A stretch of 64,000 bases of DNA from contig NZ_CP020539.1 in the NCBI RefSeq assembly GCF_002080435.1, forward strand, positions 1 through 64,000, in the 5' to 3' direction. Below the pieces are notes generated by a model. The model saw only the letters and a list, made by a program, of their open reading frames with translations, searched no databases and had not been told where the DNA came from. This DNA is from Sphingobium herbicidovorans (GTDB lineage: Bacteria > Pseudomonadota > Alphaproteobacteria > Sphingomonadales > Sphingomonadaceae). Shown here in pieces: positions 1 through 7,921 of this stretch; the stretch's first letter is position 1, and each line of letters opens with the position of its first letter. A program made the translations under genes and the position numbers.

Positions 1-272
1 GCGCATTCGCGGATCGCCTTGAAGGTGAGGTAATTATCCTTGTTGAGCTTTGCGATGCGCTCGGGGTGGGCGGCCATCTCCTTGATGTCGACGCCGCCGC
101 AGAAACCCCGGCCCTCGGCGCGGATCAGGATGCAGCGCACATCCTCGTTCGCGGCTGCTTCGTAGACCATGGCGGGGATCGATTCCCAGCCCTTGGTGTC
201 GAAGGCGTTGACCGGCGGATGGTCGAACAGGATTTCGGCGATGCGATCCTTGATCGTGAGCGTAATCGGCAT
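1..272 (-). CDS. echA20: Enoyl-CoA hydratase/crotonase family, EchA20-like ring-D hydrolase (3' end outside window)
   Basis: The first 90 codons of a crotonase-fold gene, read leftward off the window edge. The start MPIT, PPVNAF near residue 20 and the oxyanion-hole segment GRGFCGGVDIKEM near residues 54-66 resemble the mycobacterial EchA20 N-terminus. EchA20 hydrolyses ring D of the steroid-derived bicyclic HIEC-CoA to give COCHEA-CoA, the IpdAB substrate. The ATG at 272 follows a GGAGAGGGAAG ribosome site. It is the last visible gene of the leftward run from hsaC, 15 bp after ipdC, which fits the role. Only the N-terminal third is visible, so another crotonase of the same pathway is possible. 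Confidence 0.72.
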   Translation of the reverse strand, partial: MPITLTIKDRIAEILFDHPPVNAFDTKGWESIPAMVYEAAANEDVRCILIRAEGRGFCGGVDIKEMAAHPERIAKLNKDNYLTFKAIREC

Positions 273-287
273 GTCTCTTCCCTCTCC

Positions 288-1376
288 TCAGGCCGCTGGC
301 GCAGGCTCGCGGCCCATCGCGGCGAGTGCGGCAAGCCGCTCATGCGCCTCGGCGACGATGCGGTCGACCAGAGCCGCGCAGCTGGGTATCTCGTTGATGC
401 GCCCGCCGACCACGCCGGTCGCCATCACGCCATGTTCGATGTCGCCATCGACCACCGCCTTCTGGATCAGCATCGGCATGGTCGCGGCCATCATCGCCTG
501 TTTCAAGGGCATCGCGCCATGGGCGGTCATGCCGCGCGCGGACTTGATGAAGTCCATCCAGCTCGCGCCGGTCTGCTTCTTCATCGCCATGCCCGCCTCG
601 ATCGCGCGCAGCCACATGGCGAGCGGGCCGGACTTTTCGATCCGGTCCATAAGGGGCGTGCGCACCATCCGCTGGGGGATGCCGTCAAGCTTGGTGGTGA
701 CGAGGATGCGGTCGGTCGAGGCTTTGAGATATTCCGCCTTGGCGCTGTCGGGCACCGGGCTTTCCTTGGTGAGGAGGAAACGCGTGCCCATGGCGATGCC
801 GACCGCGCCATAGGCAAGGGCTGCGGCAAGCCCGCGCCCGTCGGCAAAGCCGCCGCTGGCGATCACCGGCACCTTGACCGTATCGAGCACCTGGGGGAGC
901 AGCACGGTCGAGGGGACAGAGCCTGTATGCCCGCCGCCCTCTCCGCCCTGGACATTGACCATGTCGACGCCCAGTTCCACCATCTTCTGCGCATGCTTGA
1001 CCGCGCCGACGGTGGGGATGCACAGGATCCCTGCGTCCTTGAAGCGGCCGATCATTTTCGCGTTGGGCCCGCGCCCGAAGCTGACCGCGCGCACCTGGTC
1101 CTTGTTGGCGAGGATCAGCTCTACAATCTGGTCAGCGCCAGGCTGAAAGCTGTGGAAGTTGACGCCGAAGGGCCGGTCGGTGCCCTGGCGCACCTTGAGG
1201 ATCTTCTCGCGTGCCTCGTCAGGGGTCATTACCGCTGCGCCCAGGAAACCGAACGCGCCTGCATTGCTCGACCCGATCACCAGGCCAGGCTCTGCGACCC
1301 AGCCCATCGCGGTCTGGATGATCGGCCAGCGGCAGCCAAGCCGCTCGACAAGGATCGTGTGCAGCGGGTCGCCCAT
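288..1376 (-). CDS. ipdC: Nitronate monooxygenase-like flavoprotein, IpdC family (steroid C/D-ring degradation)
   Basis: A 362-aa FMN-dependent TIM-barrel protein of the 2-nitropropane dioxygenase/nitronate monooxygenase superfamily. Visible family features are the N-terminal GCRWPIIQTAMGWV, the GGEGGGHTG loop near residue 145 and ASGGFADGRGL, followed by GAVGIAMGTRFLLTKES, the usual FMN-phosphate region. In actinobacterial cholesterol catabolism IpdC acts just before EchA20, probably forming the double bond of HIEC-CoA. The neighbours ipdA, ipdB and an echA20-like gene support IpdC over a genuine nitronate oxidase. The preceding crotonase stop overlaps the ATG as TGATG; a GTG one codon upstream is the alternative start. 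Translational coupling is likely. Confidence 0.82.
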   Translation of the reverse strand: MGDPLHTILVERLGCRWPIIQTAMGWVAEPGLVIGSSNAGAFGFLGAAVMTPDEAREKILKVRQGTDRPFGVNFHSFQPGADQIVELILANKDQVRAVSFGRGPNAKMIGRFKDAGILCIPTVGAVKHAQKMVELGVDMVNVQGGEGGGHTGSVPSTVLLPQVLDTVKVPVIASGGFADGRGLAAALAYGAVGIAMGTRFLLTKESPVPDSAKAEYLKASTDRILVTTKLDGIPQRMVRTPLMDRIEKSGPLAMWLRAIEAGMAMKKQTGASWMDFIKSARGMTAHGAMPLKQAMMAATMPMLIQKAVVDGDIEHGVMATGVVGGRINEIPSCAALVDRIVAEAHERLAALAAMGREPAPAA

Positions 1377-2308
1377 CACTCGCTCGCTTGCTTCTTGCCC
1401 GCGGCCGCCTCGGCCGCTTCCTTCTTATTCGCTTCCGCCATCTTTTTCGCGTCGAGGCCCGCGATCGAGCTGCCCTGGACGAGGTCATTCTGGGCATGGG
1501 CGAAATGGTGCATATGATATTGCGCGTCCATCGCGTTGCGCTTGCCCATCAGCTCCTCGACATGGTTGATCGCCTGCTTGGTGAGCCAGTTGCCAAGGCG
1601 GGGCTGGGCGACGAGCTTGGCGGCCATGGCGGCGACGGTTTCGCGCAACTGGGCGCGGGGCACGATCTTGTTGACCATGCCGAAGCTCTCGGCCCGCTGC
1701 GCGCTCATCCGTTCCCCCAAGAGCAGGAACTCCTTGGCGACGCGCGGCGGCAGCTCATAGGCGTGGGCGAAATATTCAACGCCAGGGATGCCCATGCGGT
1801 TGACCGGGTCCTGGAAGAAGGCGTCGTCGGTGGCGACGATGAGGTCGCACACCCAGGCGAGCATCAGCCCGCCCGCCACGCACGCGCCCTGCACCATGGC
1901 GATGGTGGGCTTGGGCGCGTCGCGCCAGCGCCGGCACATGCCGACATATTGCTCCTTCTCGCGGGTATAGAGGAGCTCGGCGGCAGGCTTGTTGACATGG
2001 CCCGGCACCATGAGGCGATTTTCGAAATGCTTGTGCACGTCGCGGCCCGGCGTGCCGATGTCATGGCCAGCGGAGAAATGCTTGCCGTTGCCGCCCAGCA
2101 CGATCGCGCGCACATCGTCATCGTTCACCGCCTTGATGAAGGCATCATCAAGGGCATAGGTCATCTGGCCGTTCTGGGCGTTGTTGAAGCCCGGGCGGTT
2201 CATCATGATCCACGCGACATGGTCGATCACCTCATAGGTGACCGGTTCTTGCGTTTCGTAAACAATGTCGACCTGCTGCGGGTCGACCAGGCGGTCGGTC
2301 TCGTTCAT
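1376..2308 (-). CDS. Enoyl-CoA hydratase/crotonase family protein of the steroid operon
   Basis: A 310-aa crotonase-fold protein, longer than the usual 260 aa. The core is recognisable: WIMMNRPGFNNAQN, GNGKHFSAGHDIG (oxyanion-hole segment), and KPTIAMVQGACVAGGLMLAWVCDLIVATDDAFFQDPV. An insertion near residues 90-125 and an Ala/Lys-rich tail (AEANKKEAAEAAAGKK) make up the extra length. The start at 2308 was chosen because the ATG lies directly after the ipdB stop and begins the conserved part; an upstream extension to 2365 would run into ipdB. Its place between ipdB and ipdC suggests hydration of a CoA-ester intermediate of ring C/D or the propanoate side chain (compare the ScdD/ScdN-type hydratases of Comamonas). 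The exact substrate cannot be read from sequence. Confidence 0.8.
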   Translation of the reverse strand: MNETDRLVDPQQVDIVYETQEPVTYEVIDHVAWIMMNRPGFNNAQNGQMTYALDDAFIKAVNDDDVRAIVLGGNGKHFSAGHDIGTPGRDVHKHFENRLMVPGHVNKPAAELLYTREKEQYVGMCRRWRDAPKPTIAMVQGACVAGGLMLAWVCDLIVATDDAFFQDPVNRMGIPGVEYFAHAYELPPRVAKEFLLLGERMSAQRAESFGMVNKIVPRAQLRETVAAMAAKLVAQPRLGNWLTKQAINHVEELMGKRNAMDAQYHMHHFAHAQNDLVQGSSIAGLDAKKMAEANKKEAAEAAAGKKQASE

Positions 2309-2309
2309 G

Positions 2310-3107
2310 TCAGGCTGCCCTTCTGTCTCCGGCCGGATTGTCCTTGAACACGGTCGCGCGGACATTGTTGGGGTCGATCTTCGCGATCAGCTCAAGCTGC
2401 TCAGGCGTAGGCGCAGGCGTCACCGGGATCTCGTCCGCGATCCTGGCGAGCGGGAAGCCGGTATTGTCCTGCACGTCCTCGAACGTCACGCCCGGATGCA
2501 GCGAGATGACGCGGATCTGGTGATCGGGGCCGCCAAAGTCCATCACGCACAAATTGGTGATGATGCGGCGCAGGTCCAGACCCTGGGGCGGCTGCCCATT
2601 GCGGTAGCGCGCCGGATTGTAGCCTGCCATGCAGACGAAATCGACTTCGCCTTCCACGAACGCGCGCTTGTTGTGGCTGGCGAAGAAGAAGCTGTTGGGA
2701 TGGCTGATCGAATTGCCCGGGAAACCGCGCGCGCCCAGCATCGCGGCCTTGGGCTTCTTGTGGTCGCCGATCACCGAGATATTGGCCTGGCCATAGCGGT
2801 CGATCTGCACCGGGCCGACCAGCGCATGGCGCTTGCCGCTCCAGAGCGCGGAGAAGACGCGGTCGTAATTGGCGATGCCTTCATATTCGGGCTCGGCGGC
2901 GCGCTTGCCCGGGCCGACGGGCTCGCTCGTATACCATGCCTCGCCATCGGTGGTCTGGATGGCGGGCGCGAAAGTGAGCTTGGCAAGGCCAGCGCCGATG
3001 CGGGGGAGGGGGCCGATGCCGGTCGCCATCACCTCGCCATTGTCGCGCCAGACTTCGGCGCAGGCGGCGATGACGAGTTCGGCGAGCGAATAGCTGTTCT
3101 GGGTCAT
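2310..3107 (-). CDS. ipdB: IpdB, beta subunit of COCHEA-CoA hydrolase (CoA-transferase fold)
   Basis: 265 aa with the class I CoA-transferase beta-subunit fold, starting YSLAELVIAACAEVWRDNGEVMATGIGPLPRIGAGLAKL. Together with IpdA it resembles the steroid ring-C-opening hydrolase IpdAB (ScdL1L2 in Comamonas), which cleaves COCHEA-CoA by a retro-Claisen reaction rather than transferring CoA. The adjoining upstream gene encodes the matching alpha subunit, with an 11-bp gap. The next gene begins within 2 bp of the stop. A generic 3-oxoacid CoA-transferase is the alternative, but the echA20/ipdC/hsa neighbours make IpdB the better call. Confidence 0.85.
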   Translation of the reverse strand: MTQNSYSLAELVIAACAEVWRDNGEVMATGIGPLPRIGAGLAKLTFAPAIQTTDGEAWYTSEPVGPGKRAAEPEYEGIANYDRVFSALWSGKRHALVGPVQIDRYGQANISVIGDHKKPKAAMLGARGFPGNSISHPNSFFFASHNKRAFVEGEVDFVCMAGYNPARYRNGQPPQGLDLRRIITNLCVMDFGGPDHQIRVISLHPGVTFEDVQDNTGFPLARIADEIPVTPAPTPEQLELIAKIDPNNVRATVFKDNPAGDRRAA

Positions 3108-3118
3108 GTCGGTCTCGC

Positions 3119-4018
3119 TCAGTAAATGGGAACGGGGAGCTGCTTGACGGCGTCCGCGCCGCCGATCGCTGCCTGATAGTCGGCTTCGGACACGTCGATA
3201 TATTTCGCCTTATACTCGGCCCAGGCTTCGGGCGAGGCGGCGCTTTCGACGTACGTCTTGATGTGCTTGAGATCGAGCTGATAGTCGGGCGCGGCGCTGG
3301 TGGGATGAGCGCCGAGCGGCGCCTCGGCAACGCCGGCGATCATGGCGCGCTCGACCAGATTGTAGCGGCTGTTCTTCTTCATATCGAGATCAGCTGTCGG
3401 CACGATCTTCTCGACCGTCGCATAGCTCTTCTTGGCGGCGCGCACGAGCAGCTCGTCGAAGATCGGATCGACCGAGAGGGTGAGGATGTTGCCGCGCTCG
3501 TCGGAGCGATGGGCGTGGATCAGCGCGATGTCGGGGACGAGCGCTGGCATGGCGACCAGTTCCTCGCCATCCTCATAGGGGCTTTTGACGAATTTGAAGT
3601 CGAAGCCCGACTGGTTGATGATGTCGGTGCCGATCCCTACGCGCGTGGGCAGGAAGGGCAGCTTCATCGCGCCTGCGCGCAGGCCCCAGTGATACATGCC
3701 TTCGTCAAGTTCCAGCACTTCGAAGCTGCCTGCCTGGCGGGCGTTGCGGAAATGCGGTTCCAGCGGATAATGGTCGAGGCTGGCGAAGGCGAAGACGAGC
3801 TTCCTGATCTTGCCCGTCGCGGCCAGCATGCCGATGTCCATGCCGCCATAGCCCGCCATGACGGTCAGGTCCTTGAGGCTTGACCGGGCGATGGCGCGAA
3901 TGAGCGCCATGGGCTTGCGGCGCGTCGCCCATCCGCCGATGCCGATGGTCATCCCGTCGGAAATCTGGTCGACGATGTCGTCCACCGTCATGCGCTTGTC
4001 GAGCATAGTCTCAGTCAT
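3119..4018 (-). CDS. ipdA: IpdA, alpha subunit of COCHEA-CoA hydrolase (CoA-transferase fold)
   Basis: 299 aa with the CoA-transferase alpha-subunit fold: MTVDDIVDQISDGMTIGIGGW near the start, then YGGMDIGMLAATGKIRKLVFAFASLDHYPLEPHFRNAR, and later VPDIALIHAHRSDERGNI. Matches the IpdA branch acting on the last bicyclic steroid CoA ester. Followed after 11 bp by ipdB and preceded by hsaC, whose stop lies 26 bp upstream. The first ATG (4018) abuts an AAAAGG sequence with almost no spacing, so the in-frame ATG four codons later (4006, MLDKRM) may be the real start. Confidence 0.86.
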   Translation of the reverse strand: MTETMLDKRMTVDDIVDQISDGMTIGIGGWATRRKPMALIRAIARSSLKDLTVMAGYGGMDIGMLAATGKIRKLVFAFASLDHYPLEPHFRNARQAGSFEVLELDEGMYHWGLRAGAMKLPFLPTRVGIGTDIINQSGFDFKFVKSPYEDGEELVAMPALVPDIALIHAHRSDERGNILTLSVDPIFDELLVRAAKKSYATVEKIVPTADLDMKKNSRYNLVERAMIAGVAEAPLGAHPTSAAPDYQLDLKHIKTYVESAASPEAWAEYKAKYIDVSEADYQAAIGGADAVKQLPVPIY

Positions 4019-4043
4019 CCTTTTACGTCAGTCCTGTGCTTTA

Positions 4044-4970
4044 TCAGTCTTGCTCATGGGCCCATTTATGGCCCCAGTCGCTGACCGCCAGGCTGGTGGT
4101 GGGGACCCAGGTCGCAGGGTCGATTACCAGGCCGTTCCAGCCATATTCGATGTCGAAGCCGCCCGGCGTCTGCATGTAGAAGGAGGTCATCTTGTCGTTG
4201 ACGTGACGGCCAAGCGTTGCCGAGAGGGGCGCCTTGCCCTTGCTCTTCAAGACCCGGTCATAGGCGCGGCCGACATCCTCTAAGGAGCCGACCTCCAGCA
4301 TCATGTGGACAGCGCCATTGGGGCTTTCGGGCAACTGGCCGAGCGCCAGGCTGTGGTGGCGCGGATTGCAGTGCATGAAGGCAAAGCCCACGCCCGGATC
4401 GTCCTCGCCCCCGCCCTGGAGGTAGAAGCGGCCAAGGTCGGTGTCGCCAAAGCCCATGACTTGCCTGTAGAAGGCGTGGGTTTCCTCGAAATTGGGGGCG
4501 GTGAGGACGACATGGCCCATCCCCATGTCGCCGTCCGCGCCATTGGGGCTGCCGGTCACGAAGCGGCTGACGCCCGCGGGGGAGGTGAAGGGGGCGTAGT
4601 CGACGAAGCGGCCGTAGAAAAGCTCCATGGGATTGCCCGCAGGATCGGACGAGCGGGCAAGTTCATAGACACAGCGCGCGCGCGCTTCCATGACGCCCGC
4701 GCGCGTCACCGGGCGGCCCGCCGCCTCCAGCCTTTCCAGCAGCGATTCGAACGCCTCGCGATTCGCGCATTCCCAGCCAGGCGCGACGAAACGGTCGGCC
4801 TCGCCCTTGTCCACCCACAGGCGCCAGGGCCGGTCGTCCATGCGAAACAGCGCGACATCCTCGCTGGGCGAGGGGGCGGCCATCAGGCCCGCGATATTGC
4901 AGGCAAAATCCTGCCAGCGCCCAAGGTCCTTCGCCTCGATCACCACATAGCCCAGCGAAATCACTGCCAT
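4044..4970 (-). CDS. hsaC: HsaC-type extradiol ring-cleavage dioxygenase (3,4-DHSA dioxygenase)
   Basis: 308 aa, two vicinal-oxygen-chelate domains, type I extradiol dioxygenase. The C-terminal domain has the iron-binding triad: His in GMGHVVLTAPN, His in NPRHHSLALGQ and Glu in FDIEYGWNG. HsaC/TesB cleaves ring A of the catechol 3,4-DHSA to the meta-cleavage product that HsaD hydrolyses. The start MAVISLGYVV at 4970 was preferred over an in-frame ATG at 5051 because the extra 27 residues (basic, Gly-rich) are not family-like. First gene of the leftward operon, divergent from hsaA. A paralogue with similar layout lies at 41293-42210. Confidence 0.88.
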   Translation of the reverse strand: MAVISLGYVVIEAKDLGRWQDFACNIAGLMAAPSPSEDVALFRMDDRPWRLWVDKGEADRFVAPGWECANREAFESLLERLEAAGRPVTRAGVMEARARCVYELARSSDPAGNPMELFYGRFVDYAPFTSPAGVSRFVTGSPNGADGDMGMGHVVLTAPNFEETHAFYRQVMGFGDTDLGRFYLQGGGEDDPGVGFAFMHCNPRHHSLALGQLPESPNGAVHMMLEVGSLEDVGRAYDRVLKSKGKAPLSATLGRHVNDKMTSFYMQTPGGFDIEYGWNGLVIDPATWVPTTSLAVSDWGHKWAHEQD

Positions 4971-5054
4971 TCTGCCGCCTCGCCCTTCTTTTTCAGTACC
5001 GCCCGGCCATTCTCGCAGGAAGCGTTTCAAAATGGCCTTCCCCATACGCATTTG

Positions 5055-5068
5055 GCAAGCGCGCTTGC
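5055..5068. promoter_or_regulatory. 14-bp perfect palindrome in the hsaC upstream region
   Basis: GCAAGCGCGCTTGC is its own reverse complement and lies 85 bp upstream of the hsaC start, inside the hsaA-hsaC divergent region. It could be a regulator half of the divergent promoter or simply a GC-rich chance palindrome. No -10/-35 pair for hsaC could be fixed with confidence. Confidence 0.3.
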
Positions 5069-5179
5069 GGGTTTTGCGCAGCTATGGAAAGGCGCATTCG
5101 CATGCGCTCAACGAGCTTATGGCAATTCGTTCCCGATCCGCCTATAAGCATCGACCCAAATGCGCAAGCCCTGTTTGCC

Positions 5180-5213
5180 TTGACAGTTTGCGTATTAGCA
5201 GTTTATATAAACT
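5180..5213 (+). promoter_or_regulatory. Sigma70-type promoter of hsaA with a palindrome over the -10 element
   Basis: TTGACA at 5180-5185, an 18-bp spacer, then TATATA at 5204-5209, a near-consensus pair 61 bp before the hsaA start. The -10 sits in AGTTTATATAAACT (5200-5213), a perfect 14-bp palindrome, the expected place for a repressor operator. A second split repeat, TGCGTA at 5189-5194 and TACGCA at 5213-5218, frames the same area. The regulator is not identifiable here; TetR-type repressors control steroid operons in other bacteria. Confidence 0.6.
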
Positions 5214-5269
5214 ACGCATATAGCAAATTTCGATACGGATCTACCGATCTGAAACTAGAGTCGCCGACA

Positions 5270-6502
5270 ATGGAGAAGATGATGACCGGGGCAGCAGCAA
5301 CTCGACCCATTGGCGAAGCGGACGCAGCGGCGCCCTCGCCCGAAACCCTGATCGCCCGGGCCAAGGCCATGATCCCGACGCTGCGGGAACGCGCGCGCGC
5401 CTGCACCATCGCCCATGACGTGCCGAAGGAAACCGTCGCCGAGATGAAGGCGGCCGGCTTCTTCCGCGTGCTCCAGCCCAGGCGCTACGGCGGCTATGAA
5501 ATGCACCCCAACGTCTTCTTCGAAATCCAGAAGGCGCTGGCCGAAGGCTGCATGTCGACAGGCTGGATCTACGGCGTGCTGGGCTGCCACCCCTATGAAC
5601 TCGCCCTCTTCCCCGACAGGGCGCAGCGCGAAGTGTGGGGCGATGATCCCGACATGCTCGTCTCCTCCACCTATCAGCCGGTCGGCAAGGTGGAAAAGGC
5701 CGAAGGCGGCTTCTACCTGTCGGGCCGCTGGGGCTTCTCCTCGGGCTCGACCCATTGCGGTTGGGTGCTGCTGGGCGCGATCAATTTCGACACCGACGGC
5801 GGCCCGCCCGACATGCGCACCTTCCTGCTGCCGCGCCCCGACTATCAGGTGATCGAAGGCACCTGGGACACGTTCGGCCTCCAGGGCACCGGCAGCTTCG
5901 ACATCGTCGTCGATCGCGTGTTCGTGCCCGAATATCGCACCCACCGCGCCGCCGACGGCTTTGCCTGCAAGAATCCCGGCCAGGAAACCAACGACGCCCC
6001 GCTCTACCGCATCCCCTGGGCGCAGCTCTTCATCCGCTCGGTCTCCAGCGCCGCCTTCGGCGGCATCCGCGCCGCGACCTCGGCCGCGATGGAGATCATG
6101 GCAAGCCGCGTCTCGACCAACACCGGCAAGGCCGCCAAGGCCGACCCCCATCTCCACGCCGCCATCGCCCGCGCGATCGCCGAGACCAACGAGATGGAGC
6201 TGACCCACAGGACCACCTTCAACGAACTGATGGACTATGCGCAGCGCAACGAGCCGGTGCCGATGGAAAAGCGCGCGCTCTTCGCCTACCAGTCCGCCAA
6301 TGTCGTGCGCCGCATGGCCGACCTTGCCGACGACATGGTCAAGCTCATGGGCGGCCGGGCGATCTACATGTCCAGTCCGATCCTCCAGCCCTGGCTCGAC
6401 CTCCACGCCGCGCGCGCCCATGTCGCCAACGACCCGGCCAACCGCACCAGCGACGTCATCGGCACGATGAACGGCGAACCGCCCGCCTTCACCTTCATCT
6501 GA
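5270..6502 (+). CDS. hsaA: HsaA, flavin-dependent 3-HSA monooxygenase (oxygenase component)
   Basis: 410 aa of the acyl-CoA-dehydrogenase-like two-component flavin monooxygenase family. It has FFRVLQPRRYGGYEMHPNVFFEIQ near the N-terminus, GCMSTGWIYGVLG, then SGRWGFSSGSTHCGWVLLG and GLQGTGSFDIVVDRVFVPEYRTH. HsaA uses FMNH2 from HsaB and O2 to hydroxylate 3-HSA to the catechol cleaved by HsaC. The start at 5270 (MEKMMTG) is preferred; the open frame runs upstream to 5084 but would cross the promoter and encode an unrelated hydrophobic stretch. First gene of the rightward operon. Three 15-bp repeats begin inside its last codons. A paralogue is at 40082-41275. Confidence 0.88.
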   Translation: MEKMMTGAAATRPIGEADAAAPSPETLIARAKAMIPTLRERARACTIAHDVPKETVAEMKAAGFFRVLQPRRYGGYEMHPNVFFEIQKALAEGCMSTGWIYGVLGCHPYELALFPDRAQREVWGDDPDMLVSSTYQPVGKVEKAEGGFYLSGRWGFSSGSTHCGWVLLGAINFDTDGGPPDMRTFLLPRPDYQVIEGTWDTFGLQGTGSFDIVVDRVFVPEYRTHRAADGFACKNPGQETNDAPLYRIPWAQLFIRSVSSAAFGGIRAATSAAMEIMASRVSTNTGKAAKADPHLHAAIARAIAETNEMELTHRTTFNELMDYAQRNEPVPMEKRALFAYQSANVVRRMADLADDMVKLMGGRAIYMSSPILQPWLDLHAARAHVANDPANRTSDVIGTMNGEPPAFTFI

Positions 6503-6547
6503 CCATCTGGCATCTGACCATCTGGCATCTGACCATCTGGCATCTGG
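6496..6547. repeat. Three tandem copies of a 15-bp repeat across the hsaA stop codon
   Basis: CATCTGACCATCTGG occurs at 6496-6510, 6511-6525 and 6526-6540, followed by a partial fourth copy (CATCTGG, 6541-6547). The first copy contains the hsaA stop (6500-6502). Each copy carries TGA in the hsaA frame, so expansion or contraction would not change the protein. It fills most of the gap to hsaD. Confidence 0.95.
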
Positions 6548-6576
6548 CCGGTATCTGACAAGAAAGAGGATTGCCC

Positions 6577-7413
6577 ATGGGCAGTGAATTGATCCGCAAG
6601 ACCTATGGCGTTGCGGGCGGATATGAGATTTCGATCGCGGAAATTGCGGACGCGCCAGCCAATGCGCCCACCGTCATCTTCATCCATGGCAGCGGCCCTG
6701 GCGCATCGGGCGCGTCCAATTTCCGCAACAACGCCCAGGTCTTTGCGGACGCAGGCTTCCGCGTCATCCTGCCCGACCTTATCGGCTATGGCCAATCCTC
6801 CAAGCCCGAGGCCGACTATCCGCTCGAGCTGTTTACCCAGACCCTGCTCGATGCGCTTGCGCAGCATGGCGTCACCGGCGGCCACCTCATCGGCAACTCG
6901 CTGGGCGGCGGCATCGCCCTCCAGATCGCGCTCGACCATCCCGAGTTCACGATCGGCAAGCTCATCCTGATGGCGCCGGGCTGCGTCGCTGAGCAGGCGA
7001 GCTATTTCACCATGCCCGGCATCGCCAAGATGCGCTCGGGCTTTGGCAGCCCGGAATTCAACATCGAGGAACAGCGCCGCCTGATCGGCAACCTCATGCA
7101 CCCGTCTTCCGCGCATCATGTGACCGACGCGCTGGTCGAGGAGCGCTTCGCCGTCGCGCGCACCCAGCCCAAGGACGTGCTCGCGCGGGTCAAGACCCCG
7201 GATCTTGGACCCCGCCTTGGCGAGGTCAAGCAGCCGATCTTCGTCCTTTGGGGCCTCAATGACGAATTCTGCCCCGAAAGCCACGCCCGCCTCTTCCTCG
7301 ACGCCTGCCCCGACGTGCGCTGCCTCACCTTCTCGCAGACCGGCCACTGGGTGCAGGTCGAGCGGGCGCAGGAGTTCAACCGCTACTCGCTGGACTTCCT
7401 CAAGAATGGCTGA
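6577..7413 (+). CDS. hsaD: HsaD, meta-cleavage product (4,9-DSHA) hydrolase
   Basis: 278-aa alpha/beta hydrolase of the meta-cleavage-product hydrolase group. Oxyanion region HGSGPGASG (37-45), nucleophile elbow GNSLGGG with Ser108, Asp in LWGLNDEFCP and His in QTGHWVQVE near the C-terminus. HsaD splits the C-C bond of 4,9-DSHA into the bicyclic HIP/DOHNAA and 2-hydroxyhexa-2,4-dienoate. ATG at 6577 chosen over the TTG at 6571, because AGAAAGAGGA sits 6 bp upstream of the ATG. Its end overlaps hsaB by 8 bp. Confidence 0.9.
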   Translation: MGSELIRKTYGVAGGYEISIAEIADAPANAPTVIFIHGSGPGASGASNFRNNAQVFADAGFRVILPDLIGYGQSSKPEADYPLELFTQTLLDALAQHGVTGGHLIGNSLGGGIALQIALDHPEFTIGKLILMAPGCVAEQASYFTMPGIAKMRSGFGSPEFNIEEQRRLIGNLMHPSSAHHVTDALVEERFAVARTQPKDVLARVKTPDLGPRLGEVKQPIFVLWGLNDEFCPESHARLFLDACPDVRCLTFSQTGHWVQVERAQEFNRYSLDFLKNG

Positions 7414-7921
7414 CGCCGCTCCTGTGCAATCCCTGCCTGTTCCAGAGCCCGTGGACGTCGTGACCGGCCTCAAGGGCGCGATGCGCCGCCTGCCCTCGGG
7501 CGTGGCGATCGTTGCCGCGCTTGGGCAAGGCAAGGCGCCGGTCGGCATGGCCGCCACCTCGATCACCTCGCTCACCATGGACCCGCCAGCGGTGCTCGTC
7601 TGCGTCAACCAGACAGCGGGCATCCACGCCCATCTCTCGCCCGGCTGCCCGGTCAGCATCAACCTCCTCTCGCGCCACCAGCGCGATGTGTCGGCAGCGT
7701 TCGGCGGGGCTGTCGCGCGCGAGGCCCGCTTTGGCGTTGGGCAATGGACCCCCGACGCCCATGGCCTCCCCATCCTTGAGGAGGCGCAGGCGAACCTTAG
7801 CTGCACGATCGACAGCCTGACCCCCTATGGCACCCACAGCATCGTCATTGCGAGGGTCGAAGGCGTGCGCCTGTCGGACGCCGTCGATCCCCTCATCTTC
7901 CAGGACGGAGCCTATCTGTGA
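7406..7921 (+). CDS. hsaB: HsaB, flavin reductase component of 3-HSA monooxygenase
   Basis: 171 aa, flavin reductase-like domain: GLKGAMRRLPSGVAIVAAL, MAATSITSLTMDPPAVLVCVNQTAGIH and SINLLSRHQRDVSAAFGG are typical of the small NAD(P)H:FMN reductases of two-component monooxygenases. It would supply reduced flavin to HsaA (and possibly to the second HsaA at 40-41 kb, which has no reductase beside it). The ATG at 7406 overlaps the end of hsaD by 8 bp and the stop overlaps the GTG start of the next gene, so the block is translationally coupled. Confidence 0.88.
   Translation: MADAAPVQSLPVPEPVDVVTGLKGAMRRLPSGVAIVAALGQGKAPVGMAATSITSLTMDPPAVLVCVNQTAGIHAHLSPGCPVSINLLSRHQRDVSAAFGGAVAREARFGVGQWTPDAHGLPILEEAQANLSCTIDSLTPYGTHSIVIARVEGVRLSDAVDPLIFQDGAYL

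Noticed and set aside
1388..2347. A 319-codon plus-strand frame over the crotonase gene
   Set aside because: Shadow of a conserved crotonase; His-rich composition typical of antisense frames in this genome.
6496..6547. CRISPR-like array
   Set aside because: The 15-bp units are directly adjacent with no spacers and no cas genes are present.
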